64,000 nucleotides of DNA, from assembly GCA_010279815.1 (NCBI GenBank), contig QEOQ01000251.1, forward strand, positions 275,432 to 339,431. The letters run 5' to 3'. The notes below the pieces were generated by a model. The model was not told the DNA's origin. It did not search any database and saw nothing but the letters and a program-made list of their open reading frames with translations. The stretch comes from Brachionus plicatilis (taxonomy: Eukaryota > Rotifera > Eurotatoria > Ploima > Brachionidae). Position numbers and translations under genes: made by a program. This document shows positions 30,216 to 40,369 of this stretch, piece by piece; position 1 is the stretch's first letter; each line of letters begins with the position of its first letter.

Positions 30216-33200
30216 TTAAGAATCAAGTAATGAATAATATTTGTTAATGAAAAACAAATCATCTTCGACATTGAAGTCCAAATAGGCTTCATCATCTTCG
30301 GGCAACTCACTGGCTACTTCATCAATAATCTTGTGAGCCTCAATTTTCTTTTTATCAATTTTACTTGAGCAACCAGGCAACACTGAATCAAGATGACTTT
30401 CTAAATCAAGGCCGTCTTTACTATTGTTATTATTAATAAAATCTACAATCTTGTCTAAATTATTGCCTAGCTTTTTTATACACATTTTAGACAGTTCTTC
30501 ATCAAAACCCATTGCAACAAGCTGACCTACCAGGCCATCTTTTTCTTCCTGGTCACAATTTACTTGTAAAAACTTGAAAGATATTATTTAGTAATCTAGT
30601 AAAAAGTAACATCAGAATATTACATCCAAAGCTAGATTAAAATTATTATTTGATTGAATTAATGCTCTGGCCGCTTGACTTTCGCTGTATCCAATTTGAA
30701 TCAAATCTTTGAGTATTTTTGGGTCAACTCTAAATTTTAGACAATAATTAAACAAACAAAATAAAAAATTATAAAATTTACCCTCGATCCAAGTTGACGC
30801 ATCGACCGTATTTTTCTTCCAAAGCTTTACACTTTTCATTTAATTTGGTCTCTTCCAAAAGTTGTTTTTTCTTGAATAAAAAATTTTTTAATTAAAAAGT
30901 TAATTTTTCAGCAAAAAATCTTTGAATAAATCAAAGTCTTGTCTTAAGAAAATTAATTTTTCTTTAAGAATTTTAATCCATTTTTTAGTAAGGCAATCGA
31001 TTAATTCAATAAAGGAATAAAATATATTTATTTTTGAAGTGTTTTAAATTCAGAAGATTTTGTATACGATTATACATGTCATGTATATGATTGCATTTTT
31101 ACTTATTTTAAAAAAAATACAAAATTTTATTTTTGCATTAACCAAAAACAGTATTTTTTACACATTTTTAAAATCATTGACAAAAAAAATTTTAACAGTA
31201 AATTAACAGAGCTGAAATTACGAAAATAAATATAGCAAATAAGATGGTAAATTTTTTTTTGATTTTTTTTTTAATTTAATATACAAAAATAGGCTCATAA
31301 TTTAAATTAACTTGATTAAATTACATTAAATTGACAAAATTTAAAAAAACGGATGATAAATAAAATTGGCTTGTATTTAATGTTGCACTATAAATTAATC
31401 AGAAGTTGCACTTTTTTTAATACCAAAATGCACTATATTATTTCCAAAAAGTACTACATTATTTTATGTGCACTGAATTATTCGGTTTTTTACCAATATA
31501 ATTCAAATCAGAACTTTTATATTTCAAAACTTTACCATATAAATCACCTGGCACTTAGATAATTTTTGATTTTTACTAAACTAATTTCTGAGTTGAATTA
31601 AAATAATTTCTAATTTAAACTAAAATAATTTTTGACATGAACTTAAATAATTTTTGACTTGAACTAAAATAATTTTAAATATTGATTTAGACTTTATTTT
31701 TATTTTTATTTTCAACAAAGCTTATTTTATTTTATTTTCCGTCCCTTTTATAAATTCCTTGCGGCTACTTATTTAGAAATTAAAACAATTAACTCAACGA
31801 TAGATCATCATGGCATGGCAAGGTTCCAGAAATTCAAAACTTAAGTGCTATCTGAATTTCTAATTTTTGATTTAAAATTCCTAAACTGCGTCCTTTGAAA
31901 CCTTAGACTTCATTTTATTTGGGGGACAAAAAAAATGGCTAGTACTAGTGGTAGATCCTACTGGATTCAAAAAAGCTTAATTGCTTATTTAATTCGTTAA
32001 TTTGATAACGAATTATTTTTTATTTTATTCTTATGTATGTATTACTATATTTTTTTTCTCTCCAAAATTAGATCATATATTTGTAATTGTAATTTGTATT
32101 CTCTTATGTTTAAAAAAAATGAAGTTTTCGAAAAAAATAGTGCTTGTTGTATTTATTTATCTAAAAATGAATTAAAATAGTTAGGGTCTAAAATTATTTT
32201 AGTGCTTTTTAAACATTAATTTATTGCAAAATAAAAATTATATTAGTGCTTATTAAAGAATATAATAGTGTAAGGATGTTATTTATAGTGCAGCCTTGAT
32301 TAATAAAGTGCATGTAAATATTGTAGTGTAATTTAAATATTATAGTGCAGAATGTATTTGATGCCAATAAAATTTCGGAAATCCAAAAAAAAATAAAAAA
32401 TAATTACCGCACTTTTTAATTAATATTAGATTTCCGAATTTTTATTAGACATCCGTTTTTTTAAATTTGTTTATTTAAAGTAATTTAATCAAGTTAATTT
32501 GAATTTAAAATTAATGGGTCTTGCGGAGAATGTGAACAGAAGTTCACCAAAAAATGTGATCATGAGTATCTTGCCTAAAATGTGTACTTCATGTGAACAC
32601 CAAATTTCTGTTCACAAATTTTGTGACCAAAGTAGTTCACATAAAATAAAAAATGTTCACCAAATTTTTAATTTATTTAATTATTTAATTTTAATTTATT
32701 TTATTTAATTTATTTATCAAGTGATTCTAAAAGTTATAGCTAAATATTATCAACCTGTAACTATGTAATAATTAAGTTAAAAAAATTTTTTCATTTTTAA
32801 GTAATATTTTTTTATTAGCCAATCTGATTTTGATAAATTGTGTAATGATGCTGTTGGTGATCTAGAGCATGATGCTGTAGTGCATGAACTTGAAGATAGT
32901 AATGATGATGATGATATTTCCGATGATCATAATAGTGACATTGGTTCCTTATTTGGGGTTAACCCTAACCCCCAACTTCACAAGAGACTTTGAATGTAGT
33001 AAAAAAAGCACTCAGCAAACATGTCAATCCGGTGCCATGTGAGATTTGTGGAGAATTAATGAAAAATATTAAAGGAATAAAATTGCATATAGCAAAAAAA
33101 CATAAAGATTTATTGTATTTTTTTATATCTAAATTAACATTTTTAATTAATGTTCACATAAAAAAAATTTAGTTCACGAAAAATTAAATTTTTTTTTTTA

Positions 33201-36200
33201 AATTTACTTTGGTCACAAAATTTGTGAACAGAAATTTGGTGAACATAAAGTTCACATTTTATGCATGGTCACATTCTGTATACATTCTCCGCAAGACCCA
33301 CATCGTATACATGACATTTTTAATCGTATACAAAATTTTTTGAATAATTATTATTAGTTTTTTGGTTTAATTTTGTAATATCATTTAGAGTTTTGTGAAG
33401 TTAAGAACAAAAGAACAAAGTGTAAAAAATTTAAGTAACCTTTTTTCTAAAAGTTTAGAATTAATCATGTGAATGCAGAATGGTGCATCAACATTCATCG
33501 CGTCAACAGTAAAAGTCTGCTAATGATGTGCAAAATCTCTGAAAATATTGAAATTTAATTTCAGCTGAACTCTGCAAATTTAGCAAACCTTGATATTTGA
33601 TGAAACTTTGAATGTTGCACTATGTTGCATTTCAAAATTAAGTCTAAAAATTTTTTAAAAAAGTTATTCGATTTTTATGCATATTTTTCTGTTCTTTTTA
33701 TCATTTTGTACTGAATTTCACAAAACCATCAGTTAGTTTGTATTCGATGAAACATGCCTTAAATATAGGTTAAATAGACTCATCTTTACCGAAAATCCTT
33801 AATAATACGCGTTAAATCATTGATCTTATCAAGGGTCAATTTTCTGATCAAATTATTACTTTAGTAAAAAATTTTTTTATTCTAATAATTGACTATTATT
33901 TTGCGTGGATGGTACTTTTTTCGCGGTAAATTTTTCGCGATCCAAAAAAGAGTACTTTTTTCGCTAGCGAATATTTTACTGTTTTTTACGAGACATAAAA
34001 AAGTACTTTTTTCGCTAAATATAATTTATCCAAATTTTTGGGATTTTCCTTAAAAAAAAAGTGTAAGTTTTTTTCAAACAAAGTTTTATAATCTTCTAAT
34101 ATTTATGATTTTTCTTTTTTGATTTTTTAATATTTTAACAAAATGGACTCTAACATTTCTACACGAATCTTAAAATACGAAAGGTTAGACATTGGAAAGG
34201 ATAATCAACTCTGTACTTTTAAGAAATTGTTAAAAGATGGTGATTTAACGATCTCAGGGTACATTAAAAATGTCATGCCTTTATTTTGCTTTAGAAAAAG
34301 TAAAAATCCTCAACGTAAACCTGATGAATCTGATACCGATTCAAGTGATGATGAAAATGATTTTGACGAAATTGAAGAAGAAGAAGAAACTATTTAAATT
34401 ATTTTTATGTATTTATTATTAATTTTATGTATTTATCATTATTTTTTTATTTACTCAATAAATTGTATTTAATCTAATAATTAATTTCTTATTTTTAATT
34501 GAATATAAAAAAGTACCTTTTTCGGTAGCGAAAAATGTACTCGCGAAAAATTTACTATACGCCTTATTTTGATAAGGATAAATTAGATGATTAATCGGTT
34601 AATTGTAAATTTTGACAAGAAATAGAAAATTAAGTTTTATTAATTTATTTTTTTTAACATTACAGTACTGCTATGCCATGATTATTTTACGTGAATTTAC
34701 ATAAATTAAAGATAATTGACATATATTTACGTAAAATAATGTAATAATAATTCGTAAAGATAGTTTTGTAAATTAACGTTTATTGACACAATTATACGAT
34801 AATTTCCGTAATTTTACGTAAATTTAGGCAAATTGAAGTTTAATATCAAGATCAAAAGATCAAAATATAAATTGTAATATTGTTTTTAATAAAAGAGAAA
34901 AACAATTTTTTTCATAAGCAATTATTTGACATAACATGTCAAGTTTATTTCCATATTTAAAATTTTAAAATATCCTTTTTTATTGAACTTTAATAGGTTT
35001 AAATATTTTAATTTATTTTAATGAAAACTTACTTTAAAGACAAAAAAATTAACTGTTTTAAAATTTAAAATTTATTAAAGTAGAAAATTAAAATTATTTA
35101 TATGAAAGGATATAAAAATTATAAATTTGAATTTGTGAATTAACTTAACCTGAATTATTTAAATTATTGATTGTTTTTGTTAAATAAATTAGAGATCAAT
35201 CATTTTGATGCTAATTTGAAAATGAACCATTATTAGACATCATGTCTAGTAATGTTTAGTATTTATTTCTTTAAAATTATTAAAATCATTAGATTAATTA
35301 AGTTTTAAAATTTTAAATGATCGTTTTGATCTTAAAATTTGATCTGAAACTTCAATTTGCCTCAATTTAACCATTTTACTTTAAATTCTAAAAGGCAAAT
35401 TTAAGTTTGAGATCAAGATCAAAAGATCAAAATATAAACTGTAATAAATTTTTTTTTTTAATTTTTAGAAAAACAATTTTTTTCATAAGCAATTATTTGA
35501 CATAACATGTCAAGTTTATTTTCATATATAACATTTTAAAATATCCATTTTTATTTAACTCTAATAGGTTTCAATTTTTTAATTGTTTTTAATGAAAAAA
35601 AAAATTTCTGACTTGGACTTTAATTTGGGATTTTTAAACAACTCTGTGCCTTTTACATATTTTTTTAGAAATTAATTTTTTTATACATAAAACATTTGAC
35701 TTTTAAAAATTTTCTTACCTTAAAAATTTGCTCTACTGCAGCATCTACATTATTAAAAGTGGCTCTGAGCGCTAGTTTAGCTTCAGTATTACTAAAACCC
35801 ATCGACATTACTTTGAATTGAATAAAAAAATAAAATAAATGAAAAAATTTAAAAGTTAAAAGCTAACCTTGAGCTACCTTGTCATCATCAACCAAAATTT
35901 TTTTCATTTCCTGCATTGCCGTGTCCAAAAACTGTCTTGTCTCATTTTTTTTACCCCGGTAATATTTAAGAATAGCTTTTAGAAGATTTAATCTGACAAA
36001 AATTGGCGTATATTTGTTGACCATGTCGCTTTTGATTGTCATCAACCGACTTAGATCGGATCCATAGCATCTTTTCAAGCCATCCTCGCAAATTTTCAAT
36101 CTTTCCTCAGCATTCTTCAGATCATTCAAGCTCTCCAAGTTCAAGTAGCACCAAATGATGTCCAAATTGAGCAAAGCATAATTGTCCACACTCTGAAGCA

Positions 36201-37023
36201 GCGATTTGTCTTGACAACTCAAAAACTCCTTATCTGCTTCGGCCAGAAGTATTAGCGCTTTTAAAAAATCTTTTTTTTTGATCAAATTTTTGGACTTTTC
36301 GTGCAAAATCATAGCCATGGTCAAACAAGATTGGTCATTTTCGCTCAGCGTCAATGTGAAGCCATTCTGGTTCTGCAATTTGATGCCATTTTTGAGACCT
36401 TGTCCTTCGGTTGACTCGCTGGCCAGCAAGTTGACCGCGTCCTTTATGTCCACGACCATCTTGGCCTCGCGTGAGTTCTCTTTCAAAGTTTGAATTGTCT
36501 TTTCGTATACACACATGGCCATCAGGGTAGAATGATTTTTGATGTCTTGACTGAACAATGGATGGTTGTCTTTGATTACTTTGCCATTGCAGATTATTTT
36601 TAGGCTGTCGCAGTCTAGGCAAAAATTGTGGATCAAAAATTTGGTCAGCTCGTGGCCAGTCATAGAAATGTTTGTCTGGATGGACGTGTCTATTTTGTTC
36701 TGGTTCAAATTTCCGATTACTTTAACCCGGAACACACAGGTGCCGTCTTTTTGGAATTTTTTATTCTCTTCTAGCTTCTTGATTGAATGGTGCTGGAGTT
36801 TGAGCAAAATGAGCTTGAGCTCGGCTTCCATCAAGCCTGACTCATCGCTTATTTTCATCAACAGGTCGTTCAGCTGGCTCTGGTTTTGATCAGAGCCAAA
36901 ATCAGGTTCTTGCCATAGCTTTATTTTATGCAGTGTGAGCAGGTTAACCACTGCGATGCATTTGGGGCTATTTAAAAAAAGTTCGAAGCTTGCCTCCGAT
37001 TCATTTTCATTTAAATTGTTCAT
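30216..37023 (-). CDS. NUB1: NUB1, NEDD8 ultimate buster (ubiquitin-like and UBA domains)
   Basis: Five exons on the minus strand: 37023-35868, 35810-35719, 30870-30782, 30729-30624 and 30572-30216. All junctions are GT-AG and keep frame. The sum is 1800 nt, 599 residues, close to human NUB1. Domains: coiled N-terminus; ubiquitin-like domain at about 95-175 (TNISMTGHELTKFLIHNFC, LKIICNGKVIKDNHPLFSQD); TPR-like helices (LLNLDIIWCYLNLESLNDLK); then three UBA domains (MSMGFSNTEAKLAL, LKDLIQIGYSESQAARAL, LVAMGFDEELSKMC) and an acidic tail. The family protein binds NEDD8 and FAT10 and directs conjugates to the proteasome. Intron 2 is 4.85 kb and filled with nested transposons, while the others are about 51 to 57 bp. 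The last three exons are in the 4-kb duplicated segment. Confidence 0.93.
31365..32385. mobile_element. Element with GCACTA/TAGTGC subterminal repeats
   Basis: The left end reads TTGGCTTGTATTTAATGTTG and the right end, on the other strand, ATTGGCATCAAATACATTCTG. Next to the left end GCACTA-like words are repeated in direct orientation (GCACTA, GCACTT, GCACTA, GTACTA, GCACTG). Next to the right end they occur reversed (TAGTGC, AGTGC several times). Such arrays are typical transposase-binding subterminal repeats. The middle holds repeats of ACTAAAATAATTT and no ORF. Copy 1 of this element is the target of the gypsy A insertion at 23152. Confidence 0.5.
32516..33299. mobile_element. TIR element carrying a C2H2-finger coding fragment
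   Basis: The ends are GGGTCTTGCGGAGAATGTG and its reverse complement-like partner CATTCTCCGCAAGACCC. Subterminal modules TGTGAACA, TTGGTGAACA and TGGTCACA repeat in both arms. Inside is an acidic stretch (about 32830-32950, GATGATGATGAT) followed by the finger ORF. Relatives: 50712-51340 (complete, finger also present) and end fragments at 40456-40598 and 42494-42658. Confidence 0.7.
32990..33172 (+). CDS. Short C2H2 zinc-finger ORF in the TIR element
   Basis: Sixty residues with one finger: PCEICGELMKNIKGIKLHIA then KKHKD, that is C-x2-C-x12-H-x4-H. This form of finger, with a glycine-lysine helix start, is seen in transposon proteins. The upstream sequence (ETLNVVKKALSKHVNP) is conserved in the copy at about 50970-51118, and coding similarity begins before this ATG. 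The complete protein is probably longer and started in the acidic region near 32830. The finger may bind the element's own ends, but no transposase core is present. Confidence 0.5.
   Translation: MNVVKKALSKHVNPVPCEICGELMKNIKGIKLHIAKKHKDLLYFFISKLTFLINVHIKKI
33903..34562. mobile_element. 660-bp TIR element with GTACTTTTTTCGC repeats
   Basis: The left end GCGTGGATGGTACTTTTTTC and the right end (other strand) GCGTATAGTAAATTTTTCGC form imperfect inverted repeats of about 40 bp built from GTA-C/A-TTTTTTCGC modules. TTATTTT stands at both edges and may be a 7- to 8-bp target duplication. Further modules lie inside each arm (33948, 33999, 34508). The ORF at 34143-34397 is in the centre. Confidence 0.55.
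34143..34397 (+). CDS. 84-residue acidic-tailed protein inside a TIR element
   Basis: The frame starts AAAATGGACTC and reads STRILKYERLDIGKDNQL, then KKLLKDGDLTISGYIKNVM, and ends in a run of Asp/Glu/Ser (SDTDSSDDENDFDEIEEEEE). An AATAAA lies about 60 bp downstream. Codon use is more balanced than chance frames here. I do not recognise the family. It is the only ORF of its element, so it might be a captured host fragment or an accessory transposon protein. Confidence 0.45.
   Translation: MDSNISTRILKYERLDIGKDNQLCTFKKLLKDGDLTISGYIKNVMPLFCFRKSKNPQRKPDESDTDSSDDENDFDEIEEEEETI
34826..35580 (+). repeat. Two direct copies of an about 175-bp repeat
   Basis: 34826-35000 and 35395-35580 share long runs such as ATCAAGATCAAAAGATCAAA and AATTATTTGACATAACATGT, then CAAGTTTATTT and AATAGGTTT. 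The copies are diverged by point changes and small indels. The stretch between holds only A/T-rich sequence. It lies in NUB1 intron 2. Confidence 0.7.
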
Positions 37024-37245
37024 TTTGAATTTTTTTTTAATTAAAATTATTTTTTTTGAAAATTTTATTCTTTTATATACTAATTTAAAAGTTGCATAGA
37101 ATTATTTTGAAATTTAAATTTCTAAATAAACTTTAAGAAATACTCGGATTGAGCAATTTTGAATATTGGCTTAATTTATTAACTAATTGACTAATTTCTA
37201 GGATGTGAAGAAAACCCGTCAGATTTTCAGCATGTTTCAAATTGA

Positions 37246-37340
37246 GCCTCAATAGCGCAGTCGGTAGCGCGTCAGTCTCATAATCTGAACAATTCTACAG
37301 AGTAATCTGGAGGTCGTGAGTTCGATCCTCACTTGGGGCA
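37246..37340 (+). tRNA. tRNA-Met (CAT) with intron, copy 1
   Basis: The acceptor GCCTCAA pairs with TTGGGGC (one G-T). The D arm is GCGC-AGTCGGTA-GCGC. The anticodon loop is CTCATA(A) with CAT. A 22-nt intron (from about 37284) follows base 37 in the canonical position; the distal anticodon strand ATCTGG comes after it. The T arm GTGAG-TTCGATC-CTCAC is perfect. The A at 37340 would be the discriminator. The T-loop and D-arm fit elongator tRNA-Met. Confidence 0.9.
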
Positions 37341-37519
37341 GATTATTTTTCTATTTAAAAATATGAATAATTCGTTTAAAAAAATGAGGAAATATTTTTA
37401 GTTTTTTAAAAAATTATAAACCGGAGTATAATTTTTTTTTTATTAAAACTTAAAAATAAAATTTTTGTTTTATAATTAGGATATATTATTCAAATTAAAT
37501 ATAATTATACGAGTTATAT

Positions 37520-37559
37520 AAGTTCGATCCTTGCTTGGGGCAGATTTTTTTTCTATTTA
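37520..37559 (+). pseudogene. tRNA-Met 3' fragment, host of the Tc1 insertion
   Basis: AGTTCGATCCTTGCTTGGGG followed by CAGATTTTTTTTCTATTTA matches the end and downstream flank of the two tRNA genes. The 5' part is missing. The match to the flank continues after the Tc1 element at 39274 (TAAAAATATAAATAGTTC), so the transposon inserted at a TA in this third tRNA repeat unit. Confidence 0.7.
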
Positions 37560-37894
37560 CAGTGCTGATTTGACAAGTGGATTTCTGGTAATTTTACGTA
37601 AAAATTGGTAAAAATGAAAATGCCAAAAAAAAGCTCAATTTTTTGAATTTTTTATTATTTTCTAATAAATTTTGAAAAAAGTAGTTTCTATTTATTTGAT
37701 TATTTTTTACTTTTTTTTAACTAATTTTTACGTAAATTTATGTAACAAAAGGTAAAATATGGTAAAAAAGAGAAACTTTTGAAAGAAAATTAAGAAATTT
37801 TTAATTTTTCTAATAAACTAGCAGTCCGACCATCCGCCATTTTTGTCTATCACTATATCAATTACCTACAAAACAAAAAATAACACATATTTAA

Positions 37895-38405
37895 TACCGT
37901 ATTCCCTTGTTCGATAATGCAGCGCCACAACCTAGAACACATCATTGGCGCAGGCGCTATACTAAATCTCGCCCATGTTAAATTCAACTTAACTTGTGTT
38001 GCATGCGCCAAAACCGTATTTCGGGTTGTGGCGATGCACTATATCCAGGGTCTTGAGAATGGTGCTGCATTATTTAAGTTTAGCAAAAGGATAATATTTA
38101 AAAAAAAAAAAGAATTTTTTTTAATTAAGTATTTGGTGCGGCATTAAAGTTTAAAAATAAAAAAGAATTTAAAATTAAAAAATATTGTCTTGAATTATTT
38201 TTATATTTTCTTTTTAAATCATTCAAATAATGCAGCACCATTTTCAAGACCCTGGATATAGTGCATCGCCACAACCCGAAATACGGTTTTGGCGCATGCA
38301 ACACAAGTTAAGTTGAATTTAACATGGGCGAGATTTAGTATAGCGCCTGCGCCAATGATGTATTCTAGGTTGTGGCGCTGCATTATCGAACAAGGGAATA
38401 CGGTA
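37895..38405. mobile_element. GC-richer MITE with near-perfect 180-bp inverted arms
   Basis: The ends are TACCGTATTCCCTTGTTCGA and its reverse complement. Arms 37895-38075 and 38226-38405 share GCAGCGCCACAACCTAGAA, CAGGCGCTATACTAAATCTC, TGCATGCGCCAAAACCGTAT and GGGTCTTGAGAATGGTGCTG. Differences are few. Frames read from it (37917-38147) are a by-product of the arms. A distant relative end (TACCGTATACCCTTCTACGG) stands at 51796. It is nested in the Tc1-like element, so it is younger. Confidence 0.8.
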
Positions 38406-38439
38406 TTTTAAAATTTTAAGAATTAATTACTTTTTTTAA

Positions 38440-38787
38440 TTGACTAATGTAATTATTACATTTAGTAATTTTAGAATTTTTTTGAAATTCGAAAATTAAA
38501 CTAGTTAATCTTTTTAATTCATTCCAAACCATTTCTATCGGGTTTAGATCTGGTGAGTAAGCAGGTGCTTTTACCTTCATATTAAAATAAAATTTTGCAA
38601 TTAATTCTTACTATTTATTAAACTATATTTTACCCAGTTAATCTATATGTATCTAAAAAGGTTGTACATACGTATGACTTGTGTTTAGGATCATGGTCTT
38701 GATGAAGTTTAAAATTTTCATTTAAATTAGAAGCAACATACGGAAATAAATATTCTGCCAAAATATCTCTATACAAAAATTGATCCA
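38440..38787 (-). pseudogene. Tc1-type transposase fragment
   Basis: The minus strand reads MDQFLYRDILAEYLFPYV, NFKLHQDHDPKHKSY, then after a GTATGT donor-like site APAYSPDLNPIEMVWNEL. These are the classic Tc1 motifs: HQDHDPKH with the second catalytic Asp and SPDLNPIE before the third catalytic residue. The N-terminal DNA-binding part and first catalytic Asp are missing. The 38855-38900 stretch on the other strand repeats the SKITKCNNYI coding end, showing an internal inverted duplication. Not functional. Confidence 0.75.
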
Positions 38788-40046
38788 TATTTTCTTTAAA
38801 TACCTTTTTAATTTAGAAATGATATCAAAGGAAAAAAATATTTTAAGTAATAAAATATACTGCGAATTCTCTAAAATTACTAAATGTAATAATTATATTC
38901 AAGAGCCTTCAAGGTGGGAAGGCTTAGAAACTAGAACAGGAATGGGTCATACCACCAAATTATTAGAAAAATACAAAATTATTGGATTATTAGACAGTTT
39001 ATTAGAAAAATTAAAAATTTCTTAATTTTCTTTCAAAAGTTACTCTTTTTTACCATATTTTACCTTTTGTTACATAAATTTACGTAAAAATTAGTAAAAA
39101 AAAGTATAAAAAGGTAACTTTTGGTAAAAAATAATCATATATAAAGAAACTCCTTTTTTCAAAATTATTAGAAAATAATAAAAAATTCAAAAAATTGAGC
39201 TTTTTTTTGGCATTTTCATTTTTACCAATTTTTACGTAAAATTACTAGAAATCCACTTGTCAAATCGGCACTGTAAAAATATAAATAGTTCTTAAAAATT
39301 TTTCACTTTTAAAAAATTTTATTTTTGGAATTTAACTTTTTTGTTAAATTTTTAAAATGAGAAAAATTTGCGGCTGGTTAACTTGTTGACCAATTGATCA
39401 TTTAATTTACTCTTGTTTTTTTTTTTTTGTCAATTCCCGTAAACTCGAAGATACAACTGCGGGTTTAAAAAACGATAATTCAGTTTAAATGCAGTCATTT
39501 AACATGTGTTTAGAATTTTTTTCAAAAAAAGTTTAAAGAACGGACTAAAACTGAATTCTCTTTTTTAATGTCTCAATAAATGTCCAAAATATAATTTTTT
39601 TTCTCCAAAAAAACAAAAAAACATTTTAATAATAATTTGATCAGAAAATTTACCCTTCACTAGAACAATAATTTAGCCCGTATTAGTACATGGATAGACA
39701 ATGAGATTTTACCCTTATCTATTTTCAAGACTGATTAAAACTTTATTTATTTAATCATTTAAAATAATAATACAATAAATTTTTAAAATCCAAATTTTAC
39801 ATAAAAAAGAAAAAATTTAATTAAATTTTAATTTTTTCATCAATTGTTATTTGAGTGCAAATTTACAAATAAAATAAATTTACTAAATTAAATTAAAAAT
39901 ATTAAGCTATTTATATATTTGTATAGTTTATTTTAAAGGTGCTCTAAAATCCAGAAATTTTGAATATTGGCTTAATTTATTAATTAATTGACTAATTTCT
40001 AGGATGTGAAGAAAACCTGTGAGATTTTCAGCATGTTTTAAATTGA

Positions 40047-40141
40047 GCCTCAATAGCGCAGTCGGTAGCGCGTCAGTCTCATAATCTGAACAATTCTACA
40101 GAGTAATCTGGAGGTCGTGAGTTCGATCCTCACTTGGGGCA
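40047..40141 (+). tRNA. tRNA-Met (CAT) with intron, copy 2
   Basis: Base-for-base the same as 37246-37340 including the intron. The 5' flank from about 39955 and 3' flank to about 40170 match copy 1 with a few changes (AAACCTGTGAG versus AAACCCGTCAG), so it arose by segmental duplication. Confidence 0.9.
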
Positions 40142-40211
40142 GATTATTTTTCTATTTAAAAATATGAATAATTAAAACTCAAAAATAAAATTTTTGTTTT
40201 GAAATTATAAT

Positions 40212-40369
40212 TTAAAATTTTAGATTTAAGACACTTAAATTCTCATCAATAGTAATTAAATTTTCACTCAAACTTGACTCAGCATCGCTTTTCTGGTCAT
40301 TTTGTTGCAAATCTTTAGATTTTGATTTAACCAAAGTAACCGAATCGGTCTTATCATCTTCACTCTTCA
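40212..40369 (-). other. Candidate 3' coding exon, Ser/Asp/Lys-rich
   Basis: On the minus strand an AAAAAG acceptor-like site is followed by about 51 open codons (KSEDDKTDSVTLVKSKSKD, SDAESSLSENLITIDEN) and TAA. Composition is unlike random A/T sequence. No partner exon was found and the protein is not recognised. Confidence 0.25.

Larger units (their letters stand above)
27416..31415 (+). repeat. 4.0-kb duplicated segment, copy 2
   Basis: Same content and order as 19153-23152. Its left edge lies inside element A's pol with the shared bases CACCGTATTTTA. Its right edge is the uninterrupted insertion site of element A. The 8263-bp offset holds across all ORFs compared. Confidence 0.9.
31016..33720. 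mobile_element. Nested MITE complex inside NUB1 intron 2
   Basis: The outer layer is the palindromic repeat family of 15930-16630: its left half is at about 31058-31360 and its right half at 33300-33720 in the opposite orientation. Inside it, 31365-32385 is a separate element and 32516-33299 another. All are A/T-rich. This explains the great length of this intron. Confidence 0.55.
37560..39273. mobile_element. Tc1/mariner-like element, long TIRs, TA target site
   Basis: The ends are CAGTGCTGATTTGACAAGTG and, reversed, CAGTGCCGATTTGACAAGTG, with TA immediately outside on both sides. The inverted repeats extend for about 240-270 bp (for example AATTTTACGTAAAAATTGGT). Fragments of a Tc1 transposase lie on the minus strand in the right half. 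A younger MITE sits at 37895-38405. The empty site can be read in the neighbouring tRNA flanks at 37352 and 40152. Confidence 0.8.

Noticed and set aside
31353..31562. 69-codon plus-strand frame in the GCACTA element
   Set aside because: Tyr/Ile-rich translation of A/T sequence crossing the element border, with no domain.
37917..38147. 76-codon frame with balanced composition
   Set aside because: It lies in one arm of the perfect inverted repeat at 37895-38405, and its composition follows from the arm's higher GC content.
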